Below are positions 57,926 to 64,000 of a stretch of DNA of 64,000 bases, one piece after another. Both the position numbers and the translations under genes were made by a program. This DNA is from Pseudomonas chlororaphis. GTDB taxonomy: Bacteria > Pseudomonadota > Gammaproteobacteria > Pseudomonadales > Pseudomonadaceae. The notes under the pieces are model-generated. The model did no database searches and was not told the DNA's origin. It saw only the letters and a list, made by a program, of their open reading frames with translations. Where the stretch lies: positions 49,654 through 113,653 of the forward strand of contig NZ_JSFK01000024.1 in the NCBI RefSeq assembly GCF_000783395.1, read 5' to 3'. Every line of letters starts with the position of its first letter. Within the stretch, counting starts at the first letter, position 1.

Positions 57926-58291
57926 ATGAGTGACTCAACCAAGACATTACTTGAACCTTTGGCAATCAAACAAGCGAACGGTACAAACGTTATCTCGCTG
58001 AAAGACATCCCAGATGGCGCGACAGCAGTGATCCCCAAGCCGCCGATCGAAGATGACGACGACGCTGTTGAAATAGAGGTCGGTACTGAAAGGACTGAAC
58101 ATTTTGTTTTAGGTCCCATTGCCGACAGGACCTATGAATTTACAATTCCCAAAAACATGTTTTTAGACTTCGCGGGGACGAATAAGGACGTGCCGGTCAG
58201 ATACATTTATTGGTTCAGCGGGATAAATGACGTTACATCGGAGCCGATCAACTATAGGGTTGAACATTTGAAACCTCCATGTCATGAATAA
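57926..58291 (+). CDS. Small hypothetical protein, Ig-like fold likely
   Basis: A 121-residue acidic protein (MSDSTKTLLEPLAIKQANGTNVISLKDIPDGATAVIPKPPIEDDDDAVEIEVGTERTEHFVLGPIADRTYEFTIPKNMFLDFAGTNKDVPVRYIYWFSGINDVTSEPINYRVEHLKPP). The alternating beta pattern and the ending VRYIYWFSGIND..SEPINYRVE resemble single repeats of large Pseudomonas Ig-like repeat proteins. The function is unknown. The ATG at 57926 follows AAGGAATTGCGTG. A strong terminator follows, so it is a single-gene unit. Confidence 0.7.
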   Translation: MSDSTKTLLEPLAIKQANGTNVISLKDIPDGATAVIPKPPIEDDDDAVEIEVGTERTEHFVLGPIADRTYEFTIPKNMFLDFAGTNKDVPVRYIYWFSGINDVTSEPINYRVEHLKPPCHE

Positions 58292-58324
58292 CCTAGGCGG
58301 GCATTGTGTCAGGTGCCTTCATAT

Positions 58325-58357
58325 GCCCCTATGATTTCGGTCATAGGGGCTTTTTCT
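58325..58357 (+). terminator. Rho-independent terminator
   Basis: GCCCCTATGA-TTTCGG-TCATAGGGGC is a perfect ten-pair stem followed by TTTTTCTT. It lies 33 bases after the stop of the small hypothetical gene on the plus strand. Confidence 0.95.
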
Positions 58358-58418
58358 TGACATCTCGCTTTTGGCCAAATCGCCGATTATTGATTGGAAT
58401 TCGATTTTGCGAGATGGC

Positions 58419-59843
58419 GTGAATAACATACCGAGCGTACTGAAAATGGCTGCTGAACGAGGAGAATGCATTCTGATCATCGGCGGCGGCCTCAGCGGTA
58501 CGATGCTGGCGGTGCAATTGTTGCGGCTGCCTGGCCAGCGCAAGATTCTGGTTATCGAACCGCGTGCAGAACTGGGGCGGGGTGAAGCGTACAGCGCGGT
58601 CGAGTTGGGTCACACGCTCAACGGCAACGCCGCACGCATGAGTGTCGATCCGGACAATCCTGATGATTTGACGCAATGGTTGATCGAGCACATTGCCGGC
58701 GGTGGCTGGCCTGAATCGGCCGAGCAGGATGTGCCGGTCAGCGAGCTGTTTCCCCCGCGTGGATTGTTCGGTGTTTATGTGCAGCAGCGTCTGGCCGAAG
58801 CGCGTATTGCCGGAATGCAAAATGGCTCGAGCGCTGAGCACATCCGTGCGGAGGTCGTCGATCTGCAAGTCGATGCAGGTTCGGTGCAGCTCACGCTGAG
58901 CAATGGTCAGGCACTGCGCGGTGGCTACGGGGTTTTGGCGACCGGAATGTTCCCTGCCGCGCGAACCCCGCAGAAAACCTCCAGCGGCCTCAACGCCGCC
59001 GCGCTTGATCCGTGGGATGTCGCGGCGATGCGTCAACTCGACCCGCAATCGACCGTGTTGATCATCGGCTCTGGCCTGACCATGGTCGATGCCCTGGTGT
59101 CGCTGGAGCAGGCCGGGCATCGCGGGCCAATTGAAGTGTTTTCCCGGCACGGCTTGTTGCCCCATGTGCGCCGACAACCGCCGGCCTGGATGGATTTTCT
59201 TGGCAGCGATCACAGCATTCGAACGCCACGACAGCTGCTGCGCGAATTGCGTCGGCAATGCCAGGCAGCCATTGCACAAGGCATCGATTGGCAGGCGCCA
59301 CTGGACACGGTTCGGGTGCATATCGCTCGTTTGTGGAGTCAGGCGACTGACACGCAGCGTCGACAATTCGTACGGCATGTACGGCCGTGGTGGGAAAGTC
59401 ATCACCACCGTTCGCCACCGTTGAGTGCGGCGCTGGTTGAGCGTCTTTATAAAGAAGGGCGCTTGCGGATTCAGGCAGCTTCGTTCAAAGGGCTTGAGCC
59501 GAGCCCTGATGGCGTGAGCATTCGTGTTCGGCGTCGCGGGGAGTCTGAAACGTGTGTCGTGCAGGGCGCTGCGTTGATCAATTCCAGTGGCATCGAATAC
59601 GACTGGCGCCGAGTGGCGCGACCGTTGCCGCAGCAGGTGCTGGCGCGTGGTCTGGTGCAACCGGGGCCATTGGCGTTGGGGATTGCGGCGGCCGGGGATG
59701 GCGCGGTGCTGGATGCCGAGGGGCGTGCGGCTGGCCGACTGTTTGCGATGGGGCCGCCGTTGCGCGGGATGTGGTGGGAGAGTACGGCGGTGACGGATGT
59801 GGCGTTGCAAGCGAAGGCATTGGCGATGCGGTTGGTGGGATAA
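58419..59843 (+). CDS. FAD/NAD(P)-binding oxidoreductase-like protein
   Basis: A protein of about 474 residues of the FAD-NAD(P)-binding family (PF13454 type): CILIIGGGLSGTMLAVQLLRLPGQRKILVIEPRAELGRGEAYSA at the N-terminus, HTLNGNAARMS, GVLATGMFP, and a second nucleotide site VLIIGSGLTMVDALVSLEQ. PLRGMWWESTAVTDVALQA near the end is typical. The start is uncertain: GTG at 58419 (GAGATGGC ahead), ATG at 58446 or TTG at 58371, which abuts the terminator. The substrate is unknown. Confidence 0.82.
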   Translation: MNNIPSVLKMAAERGECILIIGGGLSGTMLAVQLLRLPGQRKILVIEPRAELGRGEAYSAVELGHTLNGNAARMSVDPDNPDDLTQWLIEHIAGGGWPESAEQDVPVSELFPPRGLFGVYVQQRLAEARIAGMQNGSSAEHIRAEVVDLQVDAGSVQLTLSNGQALRGGYGVLATGMFPAARTPQKTSSGLNAAALDPWDVAAMRQLDPQSTVLIIGSGLTMVDALVSLEQAGHRGPIEVFSRHGLLPHVRRQPPAWMDFLGSDHSIRTPRQLLRELRRQCQAAIAQGIDWQAPLDTVRVHIARLWSQATDTQRRQFVRHVRPWWESHHHRSPPLSAALVERLYKEGRLRIQAASFKGLEPSPDGVSIRVRRRGESETCVVQGAALINSSGIEYDWRRVARPLPQQVLARGLVQPGPLALGIAAAGDGAVLDAEGRAAGRLFAMGPPLRGMWWESTAVTDVALQAKALAMRLVG

Positions 59844-59868
59844 GGTTGATGGTGTTCTATAGGGCCTC

Positions 59869-60030
59869 TTCGCGAGCAGGCTCGCTCCCACAGGGGACCC
59901 AGGTTGTAAATACCATTTGCGCTATACAACAGAACCTGTGGGAGCGAGCTTGCTCGCGAAGGGGTCATCTGATTCAACATCTCTGTTGACTGGAAGACCG
60001 CTATCGCTGGCAAGCCAGCTCCCACAGGTT
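59869..60030. repeat. Cluster of three REP elements
   Basis: Left TTCGCGAGCAGGCTCGC TCCCACAGGGG, middle CCTGTGGGAGCGAGC TTGCTCGCGAAGGGG (inverted relative to the first) and a third, divergent CGCTGGCAAGCCAGC TCCCACAGG. They fill the gap between two convergent genes. Confidence 0.88.
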
Positions 60031-60051
60031 TTGTGTGTGGCCCGGGATTGG

Positions 60052-61425
60052 TTACGCCACCACTCGATAACACGGCACATACGCCGCGCCACCCGGCAGT
60101 TTCATCCGGTGCTGGGCAACGAAGGCTTTGAGCAGGGCATCGAGCGGTTGCATGATCGCCGCATCACCACGGATCTGGTACGGCCCGTGTTCTTCGATCA
60201 GGCGAATGCCCTTGTCCTTGACGTTGCCAGCGACGATGCCCGAGAACGCCCGGCGCAGGTTGGCCGCGAGTTCGTGCGGTGGCTGGTCGCGGTGCAGTTT
60301 CAGGTTGGCCATGTTTTCGTGGGTCGGATCGAACGGGCGCTGGAAGCCTTCGTCGATTTTCAGCAGCCAGTTGAAATGGAACGCATCGTTGCGCTCGCGG
60401 CGGAACTGCTTCACCGCTTTCAGGCCTTGAGTCATCTGCCGCGCCACTTCGGCCGGGTCGTCGATGATGATTTCGTAGTGTTGCTTGGCCGCTTCGCCGA
60501 GGGTGGCGATGACGAAGGCGTCTAGCTGTTCCAGATACGGCGCGGCGTGCTTCGGCCCGGTGAGAATCACCGGGAACGGCAGGCCTTTGTTGTCCGGATG
60601 CATCAGGATGCCGAGCAGGTAAAGGAACTCCTCCGCCGTACCAGCGCCGCCCGGGAAAATGATGATGCCGTGGCCAACCCGCACGAACGCCTCCAGGCGT
60701 TTTTCGATGTCCGGCAGGATCACCAGCTCGTTGACGATCGGGTTTGGCGCTTCGGCAGCGATGATGCCCGGCTCGGTCAAACCCAAGTAGCGACCGCCAT
60801 GGATACGCTGTTTGGCGTGGGCGATGGTCGCGCCTTTCATCGGGCCTTTCATCACGCCGGGGCCGCAACCGGTGCAAATGTCGAGGCTGCGCAGACCCAG
60901 TTCGTGGCCGACTTTCTTGGTGTATTTGTATTCTTCGGTGTTGATCGAGTGGCCGCCCCAGCACACGACGATCTTTGGCTCGACGCCCGGGCGCAGGGTA
61001 CGCGCGTTGCGCAGCAGGTGGAAAACGTAGTCGCTGATGCCTTGCGAGGTGCTCAGGTCGATGCGTTGGCTGTCGAGTTCGTTTTCGGTGTAGACGATGT
61101 CGCGCAGGGCGCTGAAGAGCATTTCGCGGGTGCTGGCGATCATTTCGCCGTCGACGAAGGCGTCGGCCGGCGCGTTCAGCAGCTCCAGGCGTACGCCGCG
61201 ATCCTGTTGGTGAATACGGATTTCGAAGTCCTTGTAGGCTTCGAGGATGGTCTTGGCGTTATCGACATGGGCGCCGGTGTTGAGGATGGCCAGGGCGCAC
61301 TGGCGGAAGAGGGTGTAGGTGCTGCCGGATCCGGCTTCGCTCAGTTGCTGAACTTCACGTTGAGAAAGGGTTTCCAGGCTGCCTTTCGGGCTGACCGAGG
61401 CATTGATTACGTGTCGTTGGGTCAT
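60052..61425 (-). CDS. ppnN: Nucleotide 5'-monophosphate nucleosidase PpnN (LOG family)
   Basis: A 457-residue protein of the PpnN/YgdH class. The LOG-like catalytic core has CTGCGPGVMKGPMKGA and FPGGAGTAEEFLYLLGIL (the PGGxGTxxE motif). Long N- and C-terminal extensions are those of the (p)ppGpp-responsive pyrimidine/purine nucleosidase: MTQRHVINASVSPKGSLETLSQREVQQL and the end FVAQHRMKLPGGAAYVPCYRVVA. It splits nucleoside monophosphates into base and ribose-5-phosphate to tune nucleotide pools under stress. A single gene on the minus strand with an ATG at 61425. Confidence 0.93.
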   Translation of the reverse strand: MTQRHVINASVSPKGSLETLSQREVQQLSEAGSGSTYTLFRQCALAILNTGAHVDNAKTILEAYKDFEIRIHQQDRGVRLELLNAPADAFVDGEMIASTREMLFSALRDIVYTENELDSQRIDLSTSQGISDYVFHLLRNARTLRPGVEPKIVVCWGGHSINTEEYKYTKKVGHELGLRSLDICTGCGPGVMKGPMKGATIAHAKQRIHGGRYLGLTEPGIIAAEAPNPIVNELVILPDIEKRLEAFVRVGHGIIIFPGGAGTAEEFLYLLGILMHPDNKGLPFPVILTGPKHAAPYLEQLDAFVIATLGEAAKQHYEIIIDDPAEVARQMTQGLKAVKQFRRERNDAFHFNWLLKIDEGFQRPFDPTHENMANLKLHRDQPPHELAANLRRAFSGIVAGNVKDKGIRLIEEHGPYQIRGDAAIMQPLDALLKAFVAQHRMKLPGGAAYVPCYRVVA

Positions 61426-61649
61426 GCAATGATCCTTAAAACGATGTCATCCCAGAACCAGGCGGATGGCATCCGAATAGTGTGTATCCATGAATGAAGA
61501 TGGCACGATCTGCGCTATACCGCCATGTCCCCGTTGGACGCTGAAAAGATGAAAAGGAGCCCCAGCATAGCTAAATCCGCAGCAGAGGCGATAATGCGCC
61601 GGCCGGTTTTTTCAGTTAGCCCTTTTGTCGCTCAAGGAAGTCATTTGTG

Positions 61650-62177
61650 ATGTTCGAGATTCAGCCGATGGACGCCGCCACCTTTCGCCAGCAGACCCGA
61701 CGCAGCACGATCATCATCGCCGTGTTGTTTCTGGTGCTGGCGATGTTGTTTTCCAGCGTGGCAGTGGCGCTGTTCGGCGAGCCCGGCGGCGATAACCTGC
61801 GCTTCAATGTCGGCGGGGTGTTTGTGGCATTTCTGCTGACGGCTGCGTTATTGCGCGGGCGCTTCTGGAATCAGGGCTGGATGGCGCCAGCCGTGTACAG
61901 CTGGCGACTCAAGCGCAACCTGATGAGCATTACCAACGTGATGCATCAAGTTACGGCGGCGGTGGAGCAGAACGATCCGACGGCGATGAAGGTTCTGCGC
62001 TTCTACCATCTGGGTTTGACGCAAATGCACGAACTGGACGGCAACTCCAGCGATCACGGGCAATTGTGGCGCGAAGCCGAGGCGCACAAGGAGCGGATGC
62101 AGGCGCTGGGACTCGATACCGAGCAGACGCGCCTGGATCCGGCCTGGCTGGAGGCGTTGAAGCCGACTTCGCGCTGA
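61650..62177 (+). CDS. DUF3087 membrane protein
   Basis: A 175-residue inner-membrane protein with two close helices (TIIIAVLFLVLAMLFSSVAVALFG and LRFNVGGVFVAFLLTAALLRG) and a cytoplasmic helical tail (WRLKRNLMSITNVMHQVTAAVEQNDPTAMKVLRFYHLGLTQMHELDGNSSDHGQLWREAEAH), matching DUF3087. The function is unknown. The ATG at 61650 follows AAGGAAGTCATTTGTG. It abuts the convergent DUF2784 gene with no gap. Confidence 0.87.
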   Translation: MFEIQPMDAATFRQQTRRSTIIIAVLFLVLAMLFSSVAVALFGEPGGDNLRFNVGGVFVAFLLTAALLRGRFWNQGWMAPAVYSWRLKRNLMSITNVMHQVTAAVEQNDPTAMKVLRFYHLGLTQMHELDGNSSDHGQLWREAEAHKERMQALGLDTEQTRLDPAWLEALKPTSR

Positions 62178-62552
62178 TTACACTGCTCGACGCAGTTTCC
62201 ACGAGCGGATCAAACGGCCGTACACCAGCAGATTGACCACGAGCACCACGCTGCCGAGCGCCAGTTGAATCTGCGGGGTGAGCCCGGCGGGGTAGATGAT
62301 CGGCCAGATGTAATGCTCGATGAAGCCGCCGGCATATTCGGTCTGCCCGGCGGCGTGGCGCATGAGGTTTTCCCAGTACGTCAGCGGGCAGGTCAGATGC
62401 AGCACTTCGACCGCCACGCCCCAAGCAGCCGCCGGCAAATGCAGCCACATCACCCGTGGCCATTTGAGGACCAGCAGCCCGCCAAACAGCACGAACAGAA
62501 TGAAGGACAAATGAAACAGCACCAGCCCGTCGGCTGCGATTCGGTACAGCAT
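62178..62552 (-). CDS. DUF2784 membrane protein
   Basis: A 124-residue inner-membrane protein with about four helices, matching DUF2784: LYRIAADGLVLFHLSFILFVLFGGLLVLKWPRVMWLHLPAAAWGVAVEVLHLTCPLTYWENLMRHAAGQTEYAGGFIEHYIWPIIYP. The WENLMR..AG..Y..GFIEHY block is diagnostic. The stop is immediately next to the stop of the DUF3087 gene on the other strand. Function unknown. Confidence 0.92.
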   Translation of the reverse strand: MLYRIAADGLVLFHLSFILFVLFGGLLVLKWPRVMWLHLPAAAWGVAVEVLHLTCPLTYWENLMRHAAGQTEYAGGFIEHYIWPIIYPAGLTPQIQLALGSVVLVVNLLVYGRLIRSWKLRRAV

Positions 62553-62738
62553 GTCGTCTCCCTGACGCGGTTGTGAATGGCGCTATGTTACGCCGCTCAG
62601 GGCATTAAAGGTCAGTGCGAAAGTCAGCGAATTGCGCGCGCATCCGGCCGATTTCCCACAAGTGCGCAAGATTGTTCAAGCCAGAAAGGCGAAATGGCTG
62701 GCACAGTCTTCGACCGTTTTCCTGATTGAAGAACGTTT

Positions 62739-63437
62739 ATGTCTGATTCACTTATGCCGCGCAGTGCGTTCCTTCGCGGCGCTGCGGCGATCATGCCGTT
62801 GTCTCTGGCTACCGCGCCTTGGGGACTGCTGGCCGGCTCCATGGCGATCGAGGCCAACCTCACGCCGCTGCAAGGGCAGGGCTTGTCGAGCATTGTGTTT
62901 GCCGGTGCGGCGCAATTGGTCGCGATCGGCATGCTCAAGGGCGGCGCGGGGATTTTCTCGATACTGTTGACCACGCTGCTGCTGACGTCGCAGCACTTGC
63001 TCTATGGCATGAGCATGCGTTCGGTGATTTCGCCGCTGCCGGGGCGCTGGCGCATCGGTCTGGGCTTTTTGCTCACCGATGAGTTGTTTGCACTGACCAG
63101 TCAACATGATCGCCAGCAGTTCAACCGCTGGTATGCGCTGGGCGTCGGCCTGACGTTCTACATCGCCTGGAACCTGTTCACCCTCGCCGGCATTGTCCTT
63201 GGCAGCAGCATTCCGGGGCTTGAGCACTTGGGGCTGGATTTCTCGATTGCCGCCACGTTTATCGCGTTGATCACGCCGGTGGTGCGTAACGTACCGACGC
63301 TGGTGTGTGTGGCGGTGTCGCTGTTTTGTTCAGTGATGTTCAGTTACTGGCAATGGGGTTCGGCGCTGGTGTTGTCCGGACTGGCCGGAATGACCGCAGG
63401 GTTTATCTGCAACAAGCTGTATCGGGAGCGCACATGA
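62739..63437 (+). CDS. azlC: AzlC-family branched-chain amino-acid exporter subunit
   Basis: A 232-residue inner-membrane protein of the AzlC (LIV-E) family: FLRGAAAIMPLSLATAPWGLLAGSMAIEANLTPLQGQGLSSIVFAGAAQLVAIGML, TLLLTSQHLLYGMSMR and FLLTDELFALTSQ are family blocks. With AzlD it exports branched-chain or similar amino acids. The ATG at 62739 begins MSDSLMPRSAFLRG. It overlaps azlD by four bases. Confidence 0.93.
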   Translation: MSDSLMPRSAFLRGAAAIMPLSLATAPWGLLAGSMAIEANLTPLQGQGLSSIVFAGAAQLVAIGMLKGGAGIFSILLTTLLLTSQHLLYGMSMRSVISPLPGRWRIGLGFLLTDELFALTSQHDRQQFNRWYALGVGLTFYIAWNLFTLAGIVLGSSIPGLEHLGLDFSIAATFIALITPVVRNVPTLVCVAVSLFCSVMFSYWQWGSALVLSGLAGMTAGFICNKLYRERT

Positions 63438-63748
63438 TGGTTTGGGCGGTGATTTTTGGCATGGGGCTTCTGGTGTTTCTCAATCGCTACGTGTTTCTCG
63501 AGCCGCGCTTGCCGGTGCGATTGAGCAGCAATGCACGGCAATTTCTCGGTTTTGCAGTACCGGGGATGCTCACCGCGATCTGCGGGCCGATTGTCTTCAT
63601 GCCCGACAAACAGCTGAATCTGCAGTGGGACAATCCGTACCTGCTCAGTTCGCTGGTGGCGATCGCTCTGGTGATCTACACGCGCAGTACTTTGCTCAGC
63701 ATGTTGTTGAGCATGGCGTTCTTCTTTTTGCTGCGCTGGTGGCTGTAA
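63434..63748 (+). CDS. azlD: AzlD-family transporter subunit
   Basis: A 104-residue inner-membrane partner of AzlC with four helices (AVIFGMGLLVFLNRYVFL, LGFAVPGMLTAICGPIVFM, YLLSSLVAIALVIYTRSTLLSMLLSMAFFFLLRW). FLNRYVFLEPRLPVRLSSNARQFLGFAVPGML is typical of AzlD. It starts inside the azlC stop (ATGATG), so the two are co-translated. Confidence 0.92.
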   Translation: MMVWAVIFGMGLLVFLNRYVFLEPRLPVRLSSNARQFLGFAVPGMLTAICGPIVFMPDKQLNLQWDNPYLLSSLVAIALVIYTRSTLLSMLLSMAFFFLLRWWL

Positions 63749-63801
63749 GTTGTCTGTTCTACGCTTTAAGGATGAAGGGTTACTGATAACGGGAGGTGCA
63801 C

Positions 63802-63948
63802 ATGGCGACTGAGCAAAAGCATCCAGACACGGATGACCAAGATACGGACGAACCGACGCAAGAAGAAATAGAGCGTGAAAAGCACAAGGAACAGACCTGG
63901 AAGCACGATGATGGCCGAGAGCTTTCCGATCCTGACCGCAAGTTTTGA
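63802..63948 (+). CDS. Small acidic hypothetical protein (48 residues)
   Basis: A 48-residue very hydrophilic protein, starting MATEQKHPDTDDQDTDEPTQ and ending GRELSDPDRKF. It is preceded by a strong ribosome site GGGAGGTG five bases before the ATG. It has no membrane segment, no recognisable domain and a disordered, charged composition. It lies 53 bases after azlD and may be the last gene of that transcript or have its own promoter. Real expression is likely but the function is unknown. Confidence 0.65.
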   Translation: MATEQKHPDTDDQDTDEPTQEEIEREKHKEQTWKHDDGRELSDPDRKF

Positions 63949-64000
63949 GTGACTTCTACGAAAAAGCCCCGCAAATGCGGTAATGCTGTTCACTTAAGCG

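Noticed and set aside
1..64000. tRNA, rRNA, CRISPR, transposase or integrase
   Set aside because: None recognised on either strand. The repeats found are dispersed palindromes, not spacer arrays.

Overview
The window is a piece of a Pseudomonas chromosome, most likely from the P. fluorescens/P. koreensis side of the genus. This rests on the GC-rich codon use, the many dispersed repeats of the CCTGTGGGAGCGAGC..GCTCGCGAA kind, and a gene set typical of that group: cyn cluster, serralysin-type protease, Pha-type Na+(K+)/H+ antiporter, DUF6124, DUF2790, DUF3087 and DUF2784 proteins. The species call is inference. No rRNA, tRNA, CRISPR array, transposase or integrase was recognised.

Layout. 0-4.3 kb: a ProA-like aldehyde dehydrogenase, then a cyanate detoxification cluster (carbonic anhydrase, DUF2790 protein and cyanase on the minus strand, with a divergent CynR). 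4.3-10.2 kb: hypothetical gene, GNAT, DNA topoisomerase III with a LexA-like box upstream, an orphan serralysin-family RTX metalloprotease, a repeat-rich gap and a DUF427 protein. 10.2-18.1 kb: MHS-family transporter, GMC oxidoreductase, LysR regulator, GNAT, an arsR-arsC-arsH operon that lacks its efflux pump, and a zinc alcohol dehydrogenase. 18.1-25.9 kb: GNAT, then a tightly overlapped seven-gene minus-strand operon (thermostable-hemolysin family protein, AMP-dependent ligase, haem-oxygenase-like oxidase, SDR, TPR protein, response regulator, histidine kinase), with a PmrA/QseB-like box in front and a divergent cytochrome b561. 26-28.4 kb: small housekeeping and hypothetical genes, including a DapF paralogue with an altered active site.

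28.5-36.6 kb is the accessory heart of the window. Two about 280-nt structured RNA leaders each precede a gene for the same 120-residue DUF6124 protein. The two proteins are identical, but the leaders have diverged with compensatory base changes. A GIY-YIG nuclease-family gene lies between the two copies. Next come a DUF2235 lipase-like type VI effector candidate with a DUF2931 lipoprotein (candidate immunity), and then an AT-rich three-gene minus-strand unit: an unknown protein, a TIR-like protein and an Sll1717-type P-loop ATPase. I read this unit as a candidate, possibly undescribed, anti-phage system.

36.5-49.8 kb: DNA alkylation repair protein and GST, a lipoprotein, an RpiR regulator, a DksA-like protein lacking a full zinc finger, a chemoreceptor, several small hypotheticals, an orphan ProX-like binding protein, and a TonB receptor with a DUF2946 protein. 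49.9-56.0 kb: the complete phaABCDEFG antiporter operon. 56.1-64 kb: an EamA exporter divergent from an XRE-cupin regulator across a perfect palindromic operator, a FAD/NAD(P) protein, PpnN, DUF3087 and DUF2784 proteins, AzlC/AzlD and a 48-residue acidic small protein.
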